Positions 1-11,077 of a stretch of DNA of 64,000 nt are shown here, in pieces. The notes below the pieces were generated by a model. It had not been told where the DNA came from, did no database searches, and was given only the letters and a program-made list of their open reading frames with translations. Source of the stretch: Pseudomonas sp. Leaf58. Lineage in GTDB: Bacteria > Pseudomonadota > Gammaproteobacteria > Pseudomonadales > Pseudomonadaceae. Position numbers and translations under genes: made by a program. Within the stretch, counting starts at the first letter, position 1; each line of letters starts with the position of its first letter. The stretch is from assembly GCF_003627215.1 (NCBI RefSeq), contig NZ_CP032677.1:4407501-4471500 (forward strand), written 5' to 3'.

Positions 1-557
<557 letters not shown>

Positions 558-595
558 CGCGGCCCTTTCAACCGGATACGGACATTGCCTAGCCC

Positions 596-2626
596 ATGAC
601 CTTGCGCCAACGCCTGGAAAACCTCCCGGTCGGGCAGAAGCTGCTGGCGGCCCTGCTGGTGTTGCTGGTGACCATTCTGCTGGTGGCCAACCTCACCTTC
701 ATCAGCGCGGCCTACTGGATCACCCAGGAAAGCATGGCGCCGCAAGCGCTGCAGACTATCGGCCGGCTGGTGGCCAACCCACAGCTGGCGGCCCGTGCCG
801 GGGATACCCCGGACACCGCCAGCGCCCTGCTCAAAGAGCTGGACAGCTACACCCCGCTACGCGCCGCCGCCATCTATGGGGGCGACGGCCGCATACTGGC
901 GCAACTGCAACATGGCGAGCCGCTGGCCTTGCCCAAGCGTTTTCGCGACATCGACGGCTGGCGCCTGATGGAGTTTCGCAGCACCCAACTCATCCGCATG
1001 CCACGCGATGCCAACCCGCCGGCGCACTTGCTGCTGGTAGCCAGCAGCGAACTGCCCACAGCCTTCTACACCGGCACCCTCAGCGCCAGCCTGGGTATCC
1101 TGGTGTTCAGCATCTTGCTGTGGCTGGTTATCGCCCGCCAGATCAAGCGCCTGATCACCCAACCGATCAACCAGCTCGAAGAGCTCAGCCGCCAGGTCAC
1201 CCGCGAAGAAAGCTATGCCCTGCGTGCCCAGCGCGGTAACGATGACGAGATCGGCAGCCTGGCCGAAGCCTTCAACACCATGCTGTCGCGCATCGAAGCC
1301 CGCGAACAGCAGCTCAAGCGCACCCGCGATGAGTTTCAGGACGCCTATGACCAGGCCCAGGGCCTGGCCGAGGAAACCCGCCACACCAACCGCAAGCTGG
1401 AGCTGGAAGTCCAGGTACGCAGCAAGATCGAGAAAAAGCTCACGGGCTTTCAGAACTACCTGAACAGCATCATCGACTCGATGCCCTCGGCGCTGATTGC
1501 CCTCGACGAGCAGCTTTACGTAACCCAGTGGAACCACGAAGCCACGGTGCTTTCCGGCACGCCCCTGGACGAAGCGCTGAACCAGCCAATCTTCATCGCC
1601 TTCGAGCCGCTCAAACCGTTCTTGCCGCAATTGAAGGACACCGTGGAAAAGCACCGCGTGGCGAAAATCGAGCGGGTCACCTGGGCCAAGGACGAGGACC
1701 TGCGCCACTACGCCCTGACCTTCTACCCACTGACCGGCGGCGGTGGGCGCGGCGTGGTCATCCGCATCGACGACATCACCCAGCGCCTGTCACTGGAAGA
1801 GATGATGGTGCAATCCGAGAAAATGCTCTCGGTCGGCGGCCTGGCAGCCGGCATGGCTCACGAGATCAACAACCCGCTGGGCGCCATCCTGCACAACGTG
1901 CAGAACATACGTCGGCGTTTGTCCCCGGAGCTTGCGCGCAACCAGGAGCAGGCCCAAGAGCTGGACATCGACCTGGCCACAGTCAATCGCTATTTGGCCA
2001 GCCGCGAAGTGCCGCAATTGCTCGATGGCATTCAGCAGGCAGGTGCCCGGGCAGCGAAGATCGTTACCCACATGCTCAGTTTCAGCCGCCGCAGCAACCG
2101 CCAACTGGCGCCCTGCGACCTGCCGGCACTGATCGACCAGGCAGTGGAGATTGCCGGCAACGACTTCGACCTGGCGATCGGCTTCGACTTCAAGGGCCAG
2201 GCCATCGTGCGCCAGTTCGACCCCGCGCTGGGGCCAGTTCCCTGCACCGCCAACGAGCTGGAGCAGGTACTGCTCAACCTGCTGAAAAACGCGGCCCAGG
2301 CCATCCATCAGCGCCCGCAGCCCAGCGAGCCGGGGCGCATCACCCTGCGCACTCGGCTGAACCCGCCATGGGCGGAAATCCAAGTCGAGGACAACGGCGT
2401 CGGCATGCCCGAAGGGGTGCGCAAGCGAACCTTCGAGCCCTTCTTCACCACCAAGGAGATCGGCCAGGGCACCGGGCTGGGCCTGTCGGTCTCGTACTTC
2501 ATCATTACCAACAACCACAAGGGGCAGATGGAGGTGCAGTCCACCCCCGGCCAGGGCACCTGCTTCACCCTGCGCCTGCCCCTCGGCCAGCCGGCAACGG
2601 CGGCGCCCCCCCCGACGGAGAAGTGA
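596..2626 (+). CDS. Orphan membrane sensor histidine kinase (HAMP-PAS-HisKA-HATPase)
   Basis: 676 aa. Order of domains: TM1 about residues 15-40, an extracytoplasmic sensor region about 41-158, TM2 about 160-181, HAMP about 182-235, a coiled stretch 235-282, PAS about 285-395, dimerisation/phosphoacceptor domain with A-H-E-I-N-N-P-L-G (His422), and HATPase_c with the N box (N-L-L-K-N-A-A-Q), D-N-G-V-G-M-P, F-E-P-F-F-T-T-K and G-T-G-L-G-L. There is no receiver domain and no adjacent response regulator, so its partner is encoded elsewhere. The two helices after the phospho-His are separated by an unusually long insert of about 35 residues. The gene sits between panE and the cobalamin adenosyltransferase, which I recall as the position of the P. 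aeruginosa PA4398 kinase; that orthology is inferred. The signal sensed cannot be read from the sequence. Confidence 0.93.
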   Translation: MTLRQRLENLPVGQKLLAALLVLLVTILLVANLTFISAAYWITQESMAPQALQTIGRLVANPQLAARAGDTPDTASALLKELDSYTPLRAAAIYGGDGRILAQLQHGEPLALPKRFRDIDGWRLMEFRSTQLIRMPRDANPPAHLLLVASSELPTAFYTGTLSASLGILVFSILLWLVIARQIKRLITQPINQLEELSRQVTREESYALRAQRGNDDEIGSLAEAFNTMLSRIEAREQQLKRTRDEFQDAYDQAQGLAEETRHTNRKLELEVQVRSKIEKKLTGFQNYLNSIIDSMPSALIALDEQLYVTQWNHEATVLSGTPLDEALNQPIFIAFEPLKPFLPQLKDTVEKHRVAKIERVTWAKDEDLRHYALTFYPLTGGGGRGVVIRIDDITQRLSLEEMMVQSEKMLSVGGLAAGMAHEINNPLGAILHNVQNIRRRLSPELARNQEQAQELDIDLATVNRYLASREVPQLLDGIQQAGARAAKIVTHMLSFSRRSNRQLAPCDLPALIDQAVEIAGNDFDLAIGFDFKGQAIVRQFDPALGPVPCTANELEQVLLNLLKNAAQAIHQRPQPSEPGRITLRTRLNPPWAEIQVEDNGVGMPEGVRKRTFEPFFTTKEIGQGTGLGLSVSYFIITNNHKGQMEVQSTPGQGTCFTLRLPLGQPATAAPPPTEK

Positions 2627-2627
2627 C

Positions 2628-3194
2628 ATGGGCTATCGCCTGTCGAAGATCTACACCCGCACTGGCGACCAAGGCGAAACCGGCCTGGGTGACGGACGCC
2701 GAGTGCCCAAGGACCACCCGCGCATCGAAGCCATTGGTGAGGTAGACAGCCTCAACAGCCAGTTGGGCGTGCTGTTGGCCGGGCTGGCCGAGCAGAAGCT
2801 GGATGAGGTGAGCGCAGTGTTGGCGCCGTGCCAGCACCGCTTGTTCGACCTGGGTGGCGAACTGGCGATGCCCAGCTACCAGGCGTTGAACCAGGCCGAG
2901 GTGGAACGCCTGGAGGCGGCCATCGATGTGTGGAACGAAGAGCTGGGGCCGTTGAAGAACTTCATTTTGCCCAGTGGTTCGATGCTGGTGGCGCAGGCGC
3001 ATGTGTGCCGGAGTTTGGCGCGCAGTGCAGAGCGCCGGTGTCAGCAGTTGAATGCGGTAGAGCCGCTGGAGAGGTTTGGGTTGGCGTACATCAACCGGCT
3101 TTCCGACCTGCTGTTTGTGGCGGCGCGGATCATTGGGCGGCGCCAGGGGGTGGCGGAGGTTTTGTGGCAGCCCGCTGAAAAACCTGAAGGCTGA
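2628..3194 (+). CDS. Cob(I)alamin adenosyltransferase, PduO type
   Basis: 188 aa. Transfers the adenosyl group of ATP to cob(I)alamin to make adenosylcobalamin. The N-terminal motif R-T-G-D-Q-G-E-T-G-L-G-D and the following R-I-E-A-I-G-E-V-D-S-L-N-S are the ATP-binding signature of the PduO/MMAB family, and the helix around R-S-L-A-R-S-A-E-R-R carries the conserved arginines. Length is normal. The ATG starts one base after the kinase stop codon with GGAG a few bases upstream, so the two genes are probably co-transcribed and translationally coupled. A REP pair follows the stop. No cobalamin riboswitch is visible ahead of the gene. Confidence 0.93.
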   Translation: MGYRLSKIYTRTGDQGETGLGDGRRVPKDHPRIEAIGEVDSLNSQLGVLLAGLAEQKLDEVSAVLAPCQHRLFDLGGELAMPSYQALNQAEVERLEAAIDVWNEELGPLKNFILPSGSMLVAQAHVCRSLARSAERRCQQLNAVEPLERFGLAYINRLSDLLFVAARIIGRRQGVAEVLWQPAEKPEG

Positions 3195-3200
3195 TATTTT

Positions 3201-3303
3201 TGGGGCTGCTTTGCAGCCCATCGCCGGCAAGCCAGCTCCCACCTCGACCGCGCAGTACCTGTGGGAGCTGGCTTGCTGGCGATGGGCCGCAAAGCGGCCC
3301 CTG
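3201..3303. repeat. Paired REP element (inverted)
   Basis: Two head-to-head copies of the P. putida-type palindromic unit. The outer arms are GGGGCTGCTTTGCAGCCC and GGGCCGCAAAGCGGCCCC; the inner arms pair GCAAGCCAGCTCCCAC with GTGGGAGCTGGCTTGC. It lies between two convergent genes, so it may also stabilise or end transcripts from both sides. Confidence 0.85.
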
Positions 3304-3314
3304 TTGCAGGCGAC

Positions 3315-4259
3315 TCAGATCTCAGGCCAGAACGCCCGAATCCCGGCCACACCCTGCGCTCCGGCAGCCCAGGCCTGCTCCCGCTCACCCGGCCCAACAC
3401 CACCCAGCAGGTAAACCGGCTGGTCGAACCCAGCGATCAGGCGCTGCGCCTCATCCCAACCCAACGGCACCGCTTCAGGGTGGGTCTTGGTCGCCTGTAG
3501 CGGCGACAAGGTCACGAAGTCCACCCCCATCTGCTGCGCCAGCGCCAGCTCTTCGGCACTGTGGCAGGACGCCGCCAGCCAGCGCTGCTGAGGGAACGGC
3601 CGGCCCTTGGCGGCGTACTTGCGCAGTTGCGCAGCGGTCAGGTGCCAACCCGCCGACGGGAAGTCCCCCAGCCACTCCAGCGGCCCCTTGAGCATCAGCT
3701 GCGCCTTGCCCGCGCACAAGCCGACCGCATCCACCGCCACGTCGCGGTACTTGGGGTCGTACATGTCCGGGGCACGCAGCTGGATCAGGCGAATGCCATT
3801 GGCCACCGCTTTCTGGATGCCCTTGAGCATCTGCGGCACCTCCAGGCCTTCCGGGGTGATCAGGTACTGGTCCGGCAACCGCGCGGCGGCAACGATCGGC
3901 TTGTTAGCCTCGGGGAATTCGTACTGCGGCAAATCGCGTGGGGCAACCCACTCCAGCGGCTGGCCCTCGGCGCCATGAGGCTCGCCAGTGAACGCCTCGA
4001 CCTCACGCACATCCAGCAGCACCTGTTTGTCCGGGTAGTCGTGGCTGACCTTGATCAGCGCACGCGAACGACTCACTTCGATGCCCAGCTCCTCGCGCAG
4101 TTCACGGGCCAGCGCCGCTTCGACGCTTTCGCCCTGTTCCACCTTACCGCCCGGGAACTCCCACAGGCCGCCCTGGTGCTGGGTATCGGCACGGCGTGCG
4201 ATCAGAATGCGACCGTCAGCGCCGCGAATGACAGCGGCTACAACATGAATCCGTTTCAC
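3315..4259 (-). CDS. Nudix hydrolase (MutT-like) fused to ThiE-like TIM-barrel domain
   Basis: 314 aa. The N-terminal half (1-130) is a MutT-type Nudix domain with the box G38-x5-E44-x7-R52-E-L-R-E-E-L-G-I60, so it should hydrolyse oxidised nucleotides such as 8-oxo-dGTP. The C-terminal half (about 135-314) resembles a thiamine-phosphate-synthase barrel, with the Q-L-R strand and the G-G-V-G-P phosphate loop. The same fusion is known in many gammaproteobacteria, where the ThiE half is usually assumed not to be the real thiamine enzyme. Start is GTG at 4259, read from the frame and from a 4-bp GTGA overlap with the stop of the upstream GST-like gene, which implies translational coupling. True ThiE activity is not established here. 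Confidence 0.88.
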   Translation of the reverse strand: MKRIHVVAAVIRGADGRILIARRADTQHQGGLWEFPGGKVEQGESVEAALARELREELGIEVSRSRALIKVSHDYPDKQVLLDVREVEAFTGEPHGAEGQPLEWVAPRDLPQYEFPEANKPIVAAARLPDQYLITPEGLEVPQMLKGIQKAVANGIRLIQLRAPDMYDPKYRDVAVDAVGLCAGKAQLMLKGPLEWLGDFPSAGWHLTAAQLRKYAAKGRPFPQQRWLAASCHSAEELALAQQMGVDFVTLSPLQATKTHPEAVPLGWDEAQRLIAGFDQPVYLLGGVGPGEREQAWAAGAQGVAGIRAFWPEI

Positions 4260-4888
4260 CCTTCACGCTCCGCCAGGCCTGCCTGCTGCCAGGCCTGGAA
4301 GGCCGGCCACTGGTAAATGGTTTCGATATAGGTTGCCGCCTCTGCGGGTACCTCCACGCGGTAGGTACGCAAGCGCACAGCCACTGGGGCGAAGAAAGCA
4401 TCGGCCAGGCTCGCCTTGCCGAACAGGAACGGCCCGCTGTCCTTGGCGACCAAGCGGCATTCGGACCACAACGCCACGATACGGTCGATGTCGATCTGTA
4501 CGTCCAGCGGCACGCTTTCCAGCGCCTGGTCGCGCGACAGGTCGAACGGCATGGCGCCGCGCAGGGCAAAGAAGCCGCTGTGCATCTGCGCGCAGGCCGA
4601 ACGGGCCTGGGCCCGCGCCGCCACGTCGGCAGGCCACAGCTGGGCTTCGGGGTGGCGTTCGTTGAGGTACTCGGCGATGGCCAGCGAGTCGGCAATCACG
4701 CCGTGCTCGGTCTTCAGCAGCGGCACCTTGCCAGTGGCGGAAAAGGCCAGCAGGCGCTGACGGGTGTCAGGCTGGTTGAGTTTGATCAGGGATTCTTCGT
4801 AAGGCACGCCAGCCAGCTCGAGGGCCAGGGCCCCACGCAGCGACCAGGAGGAATACAGTTTGTCGCCGATGATCAGGTGATAGCTCAT
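4256..4888 (-). CDS. Glutathione S-transferase family protein
   Basis: 210 aa. The N-terminal thioredoxin-like domain contains S-S-W-S-L-R (the region of the catalytic Ser), G-K-V-P-L-L with the cis-proline, and the glutathione-contacting D-S-L-A-I-A-E-Y-L. The C-terminal helical domain follows. I chose ATG 4888 (M-S-Y-H-L-I) because the frame upstream runs into the REP pair and translates repeat sequence. The substrate is unknown. Its TGA overlaps the GTG of the Nudix gene, so the two form an operon. Confidence 0.9.
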   Translation of the reverse strand: MSYHLIIGDKLYSSWSLRGALALELAGVPYEESLIKLNQPDTRQRLLAFSATGKVPLLKTEHGVIADSLAIAEYLNERHPEAQLWPADVAARAQARSACAQMHSGFFALRGAMPFDLSRDQALESVPLDVQIDIDRIVALWSECRLVAKDSGPFLFGKASLADAFFAPVAVRLRTYRVEVPAEAATYIETIYQWPAFQAWQQAGLAEREG

Positions 4889-4916
4889 GGTTCGGCTCCA
4901 TCGTTTTGGATTTTTG

Positions 4917-5024
4917 GGGGCTGCTTTGCAGCCCATCGCCGGCAAGCCGGCTCCCACAGGTACAGCACAGGGCCTGAACCTGTGGGAGCCGGCTTGCCGG
5001 CGAAAGGGCCGCAAAGCGGCCCCA
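4917..5024. repeat. Paired REP element (inverted)
   Basis: Arms GCCGGCAAGCCGGCTCCCAC and GTGGGAGCCGGCTTGCCGGC face each other, with outer arms GGGCTGCTTTGCAGCCC and GGGCCGCAAAGCGGCCC. Lies between argJ and the GST-like gene, both on the minus strand. Confidence 0.88.
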
Positions 5025-5030
5025 GCTCTA

Positions 5031-6248
5031 TCAGGTACGGTATTCGGCGTTGATCTTCACGTACTCGTGGGACAGGTCGGTGGTCCAGATGGTTTCGCTG
5101 CACTGGCCACGGCCCAGCTCGATGCGGATGGTGATCTCTTCCTGGGCCATCACTGCCGAACCCTGCGCTTCGGTGTAGCTCGGGCTACGGCCGCCTTTGC
5201 TGGCGATGCACACGCTGTCCAAGTACACATCGATCAGGCTTACATCCAGCTCCGGTACGCCGGCCCGGCCAACGGCGGCCAGAATGCGGCCCCAGTTCGG
5301 GTCCGAGGCAAACAGTGCGGTCTTGATCAGCGGCGAATGGGCCACGGCGTAGCCGACGTCCAGGCACTCTTGGTGGTTGCCACCGCCATTAACCTGCACG
5401 GTCACGAACTTGGTGGCGCCTTCGCCGTCACGGACGATTGCCTGGGCCACGTCCATGCACACTTCGAACACCGCCTTTTTCAGCGCTTCGAACAGCGCGC
5501 CGCTGGCTTCGGTCACTTCCGGCAGGTTGGCTTTGCCTGTGGCGATCAGCATGCAGCAGTCGTTGGTCGAGGTGTCGCCATCGATGGTGATGCGGTTGAA
5601 CGACTTGTTGGCGCCGTCCAGCATCAGGTCCTTGAGCACCGCCGGGGCAACCTTGGCGTCGGTGGCGATGTAGCCGAGCATGGTGGCCATGTTCGGGCGG
5701 ATCATGCCTGCACCCTTGCTGATGCCGGTGACGGTAACGGTCACGCCATCGTGCTGGAACTGGCGGCTGGCACCCTTGGGCAGGGTGTCGGTGGTCATGA
5801 TGCCAGTGGCGGCTTCAGCCCAGTGGTTTTCCGACAAGTTGTCGAGGGCGGCCTGCAGCGCGCCTTCGATCTTCTCGACCGGCAGCGGCTCGCCGATTAC
5901 ACCGGTGGAGAACGGCAGTACCGACTCGGCAGGCACACCGGCCAGTTCAGCCAGCTTGGCGCAAGTACGTTCGGCAGCGGCCAGGCCTGGCGCGCCGGTA
6001 CCGGCGTTGGCATTACCGGTGTTGGTCAGCAGGTAGCGCACGGTGCCCTGCACACGCTGCTTGGACAGGATCACCGGCGCGGCGCAGAAGGCGTTGAGGG
6101 TGAACACGCCAGCCACGCTGGAGCCTTCGGCACAGCGCATGACCACCACATCCTTACGCCCCGGGCGCTTGATGCCGGCAGAAGCGATACCGAGTTCAAA
6201 ACCCGGAACCGGGTGCAGGGTGGGCAAAGGACCAAGACCAACAGCCAT
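5031..6248 (-). CDS. argJ: Bifunctional ornithine acetyltransferase / N-acetylglutamate synthase
   Basis: 405 aa. Moves the acetyl group from N-acetylornithine to glutamate, closing the cyclic arginine pathway. The self-cleavage site A-T-M-L-G (in N-M-A-T-M-L-G) is present: the chain is cut before this Thr, which becomes the catalytic nucleophile of the beta chain. The C-terminal signature S-D-P-N-W-G-R and the final E-Y-R-T are typical. I chose ATG 6248 (M-A-V-G-L-G-P-L-P), since the longer frame runs back into a REP repeat. Whether it is mono- or bifunctional cannot be decided from sequence alone. It is downstream of secA, separated by a REP pair. Confidence 0.96.
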   Translation of the reverse strand: MAVGLGPLPTLHPVPGFELGIASAGIKRPGRKDVVVMRCAEGSSVAGVFTLNAFCAAPVILSKQRVQGTVRYLLTNTGNANAGTGAPGLAAAERTCAKLAELAGVPAESVLPFSTGVIGEPLPVEKIEGALQAALDNLSENHWAEAATGIMTTDTLPKGASRQFQHDGVTVTVTGISKGAGMIRPNMATMLGYIATDAKVAPAVLKDLMLDGANKSFNRITIDGDTSTNDCCMLIATGKANLPEVTEASGALFEALKKAVFEVCMDVAQAIVRDGEGATKFVTVQVNGGGNHQECLDVGYAVAHSPLIKTALFASDPNWGRILAAVGRAGVPELDVSLIDVYLDSVCIASKGGRSPSYTEAQGSAVMAQEEITIRIELGRGQCSETIWTTDLSHEYVKINAEYRT

Positions 6249-6290
6249 TAGAGCGCTCCTAGAAATTACGGTGAACAGGTGATGGAAGAG

Positions 6291-6395
6291 CGGGGCCGCT
6301 TCGCGCCCCATCGCGACACAAGGCCGCGCCTACAGGATTGTCGCGATTCCTGTAGGAGCGGCCTTGTGTCGCGATGGGCCGCAAAGCGGCCCCCG
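6291..6395. repeat. Paired REP element (inverted)
   Basis: Arms with CATCGCGACACAAGGCCGC and GCGGCCTTGTGTCGCGATG, outer arms GCGGGGCCGCTTCGCGCCCC / GGGCCGCAAAGCGGCCCC. Sits between the secA stop and the argJ start. Confidence 0.85.
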
Positions 6396-6425
6396 GATGT
6401 TTCAGATTACAACAGCTTGGTCAGA

Positions 6426-9161
6426 TCACTCGATCTGCCCGTGGCAATGCTTGAACTTCTTGCCCGAACCACACCAGCACGGCTCGTTGCGGCCCAGCTT
6501 TTGGTCGTTGCGCACTGGCGCCGAGGCTACCGCCACTTCAGCGCCCTCCTCGCTCAGTTGCTCGCTTTCCAGGCCCGGGGCAGCGGCGTGCTGGAACTGC
6601 ATGCGGCTGGCCAGTTCTTCGGCTTCGCGGCGCAGGCGGGCTTCTTCTTCGACCGGGTCTTCGCGGCGTACCTGAACGTGCGACAGCACGCGAATGGTGT
6701 CGCGCTTGATCGACTCGAGCAGTTCCTGGAACAGGCTGAACGACTCGCGCTTGTACTCCTGCTTCGGGTTCTTCTGCGCATAACCACGCAGGTGAATACC
6801 GTGACGCAGGTGGTCCATGGTCGACAGGTGGTCTTTCCACAGGTCGTCCAGCACGCGCAGCAGGATCTGCTTCTCGAAGGTACGCAGGGCGTCGATACCG
6901 GCCTGGTCTTCCTTCTCGGTGTAGGCGGTAGTGATCTCGTTCAGCAGCTTCTCACGCAGGGTTTCCTCGTAGAGGTGGTCGTCCTCGTCGAGCCACTGCT
7001 GAATCGGCAGCTTCATGGCGAAATCGCTGGCCAGCGATGCTTCCAGCCCGGCCACATCCCACTGCTCAGGCAGCGACTGCGGCGGAATGTGCTGGCTAAT
7101 GGTAGCGTCCAGTACTTCCTTGCGGAATTCGACGATGGTGTCGCCAATGTTTTCGGCGGCCAGCAGGCTGTTGCGCATGTGGTAGATCACCTTGCGCTGC
7201 TCGTTGGCCACGTCGTCGTATTCGAGCAATTGTTTACGGATGTCGAAGTTGCGGCCTTCGACCTTGCGCTGGGCCTTTTCGATGGCATTGGTAACCATGC
7301 GATGCTCGATGGCTTCGCCCGACTGCATGCCCAGTGCCTTCATGAAGTTCTTCACCCGGTCAGAGGCAAAGATACGCATCAGGCTGTCTTCCAGCGACAG
7401 GTAGAAGCGGCTGGAACCCGGGTCACCCTGACGACCGGAACGGCCACGCAGCTGGTTGTCGATACGGCGCGATTCGTGGCGCTCGGAGGCGATTACATGC
7501 AAGCCACCGGCTTCGATCACCTGCTGGTGACGCTTCTGCCAGTCGGCCTTGATCTGGGCGATCTGCTCGGCGGTCGGGCTCTCCAGGGCGGCCACTTCGG
7601 CTTCCCAGTTACCACCCAACAGGATGTCGGTACCACGGCCGGCCATGTTGGTGGCGATGGTCAAGGCACCCGGGGCACCGGCTTGCGCGATGATCTCGGC
7701 TTCTTTTTCGTGGTACTTGGCGTTCAGTACCTTGTGGTCGATGCCTTCCTTTTTCAGCAGGTTCGACATGTGCTCGGACGTTTCGATGGTCGCAGTACCC
7801 ACCAAAATCGGCCGGCCCTGGGTCATGCTCTCTTTGATGTCGGCAATGATCGCGGCGTATTTCTCGTCGGCGGTCAGGTACACCAGGTCGTTGAAGTCCT
7901 TGCGCGCCAGCGGCTTGTTCGGCGGAATGACCATCACGTTGAGGGCGTAGATCGACTGGAACTCGAACGCTTCGGTATCAGCGGTACCGGTCATGCCGGA
8001 CAGCTTGGTGTACAGGCGGAAGTAATTCTGGAAGGTAGTCGAAGCCAGGGTCTGGCTCTCGGCTTGAATGTTCAGGTTCTCTTTCGCCTCGATGGCCTGA
8101 TGCAGGCCTTCGGACAGGCGACGGCCGGGCATGGTGCGGCCGGTGTGCTCGTCGATCAGCAGGACCTGGCCGTCCTGGACGATGTACTCGATGTTGCGGT
8201 GGAACAGCTTGTGCGCACGCAGGCCTGCGTATACGTGGGTCAGCAAGCCCAGGTTGTGCGCGGAGTACAGGCTCTCGCCTTCGGCCAGCAGGCCGGACTG
8301 GGTGAGCATCTCTTCGATGAACTGGTGACCGGCTTCGTTCAGCTCGACCTGACGGCTCTTCTCGTCAATGGTGAAGTGGCCTTCCTGGGTGACCTGGCCT
8401 TCTACCTCTTCGATGTGCTGGGTAAGCCGCGGGATCAGGCGGTTGATCTCGATGTACAGCTTGGAGCTGTCTTCGGCCTGGCCGGAGATGATCAGCGGGG
8501 TACGGGCTTCGTCGATGAGGATGGAGTCAACTTCGTCGATCACGGCGAAGTTCAGTTCACGCTGAAACTTCTCTTCCTGGCTGAACGCCATGTTGTCGCG
8601 CAGGTAGTCGAAGCCAAATTCGTTGTTGGTGCCGTAGGTGATATCGGACGCGTAGGCAGCACGCTTTTCTTCCGGTGGCTGGAAGGCCGAAACGATGCCC
8701 ACGGACAGGCCGAGGAATTCGTACAGCGGGCGCATCCAGTTGGCATCGCGACGGGCCAGGTAGTCGTTGACGGTGACCACGTGCACGCCCTTGCCGGACA
8801 ATGCATTGAGGTACACGGCCAAGGTACCGACCAAGGTCTTGCCTTCACCGGTCCGCATTTCTGCGATCATACCCTCGTGCAGGGTCATACCGCCGATCAG
8901 CTGCACGTCGAAGTGGCGCATGCCCATCACGCGCTTGCCGGCCTCACGGGCCACGGCGAAGGCTTCGGGCAGCAATTGGTCCAGTGTCTCGCCTTTGGCC
9001 AAGCGCTCCTTGAACTCCGCGGTCTTGCCGCGCAGTTGCTCGTCGGAGAGGGCCACCATCTTCTCTTCGAAGGCATTGACGATACTCACCGTCTTGAGCA
9101 TGCGTTTGACTTCACGCTCATTCTTGCTTCCAAAAAGTTTCTTTAACAAAGGCGCAAACAT
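6426..9161 (-). CDS. secA: Preprotein translocase motor ATPase SecA
   Basis: 911 aa, the normal length. SecA drives unfolded preproteins through SecYEG with ATP. Walker A M-R-T-G-E-G-K-T at about residues 102-109, a DEAD-like box ([14 protein letters not shown]) near 210, the second motor domain with G-T-D-I-L-L-G-G-N, and the C-terminal zinc/SecB-binding tail [14 protein letters not shown] chose ATG 9161 (M-F-A-P-L-L-K-K) rather than the longer frame start at 9179, to match the family N terminus. Upstream is a 389-bp gap with a REP pair. The long frame on the opposite strand is a codon-bias shadow. Confidence 0.98.
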   Translation of the reverse strand: MFAPLLKKLFGSKNEREVKRMLKTVSIVNAFEEKMVALSDEQLRGKTAEFKERLAKGETLDQLLPEAFAVAREAGKRVMGMRHFDVQLIGGMTLHEGMIAEMRTGEGKTLVGTLAVYLNALSGKGVHVVTVNDYLARRDANWMRPLYEFLGLSVGIVSAFQPPEEKRAAYASDITYGTNNEFGFDYLRDNMAFSQEEKFQRELNFAVIDEVDSILIDEARTPLIISGQAEDSSKLYIEINRLIPRLTQHIEEVEGQVTQEGHFTIDEKSRQVELNEAGHQFIEEMLTQSGLLAEGESLYSAHNLGLLTHVYAGLRAHKLFHRNIEYIVQDGQVLLIDEHTGRTMPGRRLSEGLHQAIEAKENLNIQAESQTLASTTFQNYFRLYTKLSGMTGTADTEAFEFQSIYALNVMVIPPNKPLARKDFNDLVYLTADEKYAAIIADIKESMTQGRPILVGTATIETSEHMSNLLKKEGIDHKVLNAKYHEKEAEIIAQAGAPGALTIATNMAGRGTDILLGGNWEAEVAALESPTAEQIAQIKADWQKRHQQVIEAGGLHVIASERHESRRIDNQLRGRSGRQGDPGSSRFYLSLEDSLMRIFASDRVKNFMKALGMQSGEAIEHRMVTNAIEKAQRKVEGRNFDIRKQLLEYDDVANEQRKVIYHMRNSLLAAENIGDTIVEFRKEVLDATISQHIPPQSLPEQWDVAGLEASLASDFAMKLPIQQWLDEDDHLYEETLREKLLNEITTAYTEKEDQAGIDALRTFEKQILLRVLDDLWKDHLSTMDHLRHGIHLRGYAQKNPKQEYKRESFSLFQELLESIKRDTIRVLSHVQVRREDPVEEEARLRREAEELASRMQFQHAAAPGLESEQLSEEGAEVAVASAPVRNDQKLGRNEPCWCGSGKKFKHCHGQIE

Positions 9162-9550
9162 ATTGGCAGGATCTTCCACACGTAGGGATGGAGGGCGGCC
9201 CCATGAGTCGCCCGTGCAGCCCTAAGGCCGCATGCGAACGAGCATTCTACCCGGAAACGATGGTGAAGAAAGTGGTGGATTTCCACGATACTTGTGCAGC
9301 GTTTAGGCGGGGGCTGGTTTTAGATGAGGGCATTTTCCCGTAGTTCAAGGTTCGGGAAGATGAAACGTATCGAGAATGAATCGTATCTTTGTCGCCTGCA
9401 CCGGCCTCTTCGCGGGCACGCCCGCTCCCACAGGATCATCACAGGTCCCAAGCGTTGTAGTTACCTGTAGGGGGGGGCGTGCCCGCGAAGAGGCCGGTAC
9501 AGGCTATAGAGGTGTTAAACTGCTGACCTTGTAACCTCACGCGTACCCCC
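9162..9550. other. Intergenic gap between divergent secA and dciA
   Basis: 389 bases without a gene. It should hold the secA promoter (minus) and the dciA promoter (plus), but I see no convincing -35/-10 pair for either. The right half is a paired REP element (9397-9504). No SecM-like leader peptide is recognisable. Confidence 0.7.
9397..9504. repeat. Paired REP element, one arm degenerate
   Basis: Outer arms CCGGCCTCTTCGCGGGC and GCCCGCGAAGAGGCCGG match exactly. The inner part of the right arm reads CTGTA followed by eight G, in place of the CTGTGGGAGCGGG expected from sister copies, so this copy is damaged. Confidence 0.85.
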
Positions 9551-10006
9551 ATGGCCTACAAACCCTCCCCCGCCCAACCGCCTTCGGCATTGCTGCGCCA
9601 AGTTCGCCCGCTGCGCCTGCTGCTGAACCAGGCCGAACGCCTGGAGCATTTGCAGCGCCTGCTGGAAAGCCAATTGCAACCGGCCGCCCGCGAGCACTGC
9701 CACGTGGCGTCATGGCGCGATGGCACCTTGTTGCTGGTGGTAACCGACGGCCATTGGGCGACCCGCCTGCGCTATCAGCAAAAGCGCTTGCTGGCGGCCT
9801 TGCAGGCCATGGAAGCATTCGGCAACCTCAGGCGCATCCTGTACAAGGTGCAGCCGCCGCTGGTCCCAGCCAAGCGCGGCGGGCATGCTGCCGAGCTTTC
9901 TAATAGCGCTGCCGAGAGTTTGCGTGACACTGCCGAGGGGATTGCTGACCCGAAGCTGCGGGCGGCGTTGGAGCGGTTGGCCGCCCACGCCCCAGGCAAA
10001 CAATAA
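9551..10006 (+). CDS. dciA: DciA-type (DUF721) replicative helicase operator
   Basis: 151 aa, small basic protein. Residues about 15-110 fit the DUF721 domain, including the segment W-R-D-G-T-L-L-L-V-V-T-D followed by W-A-T-R-L-R-Y-Q. DUF721 proteins were shown to be DciA, which interacts with DnaB helicase in bacteria lacking DnaC; that role is family knowledge. The tail after about 110 is low-complexity Ala/Glu. The position between secA and lpxC is the Pseudomonas arrangement. The gene stands alone and points toward lpxC, sharing the hairpin at 10009-10030. Confidence 0.85.
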   Translation: MAYKPSPAQPPSALLRQVRPLRLLLNQAERLEHLQRLLESQLQPAAREHCHVASWRDGTLLLVVTDGHWATRLRYQQKRLLAALQAMEAFGNLRRILYKVQPPLVPAKRGGHAAELSNSAAESLRDTAEGIADPKLRAALERLAAHAPGKQ

Positions 10007-10032
10007 AAAAGGCCACCCGAAGGTGGCCTTAA
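10003..10032 (-). terminator. Rho-independent terminator of lpxC (possibly bidirectional)
   Basis: Nine-base stem AAGGCCACC / GGTGGCCTT (10009-10017 and 10022-10030) with a four-base loop. On the minus strand it is followed by TTTTTTATTG, a proper T tract, so it mainly ends lpxC/dcw transcripts. The plus side lacks a long T run. Confidence 0.88.
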
Positions 10033-10053
10033 TGAACTAGAGAGTGTTCGAAC

Positions 10054-11001
<948 letters not shown>

Positions 11002-11077
11002 TCAACAAAGGCTGGGGATAATAACAGACCCAACCTTTGATGAATACCAATCACCTTTATACCCCTGATAAATTCCA

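Noticed and set aside
2560..2640. Cobalamin riboswitch before the adenosyltransferase gene
   Set aside because: The start is one base after the kinase stop and the region is coding; no B12-box is present.
6279..9146. 955-aa open frame opposite secA
   Set aside because: secA in the other strand is unmistakable; the antisense frame is a product of GC-rich third positions and shows no known motif.
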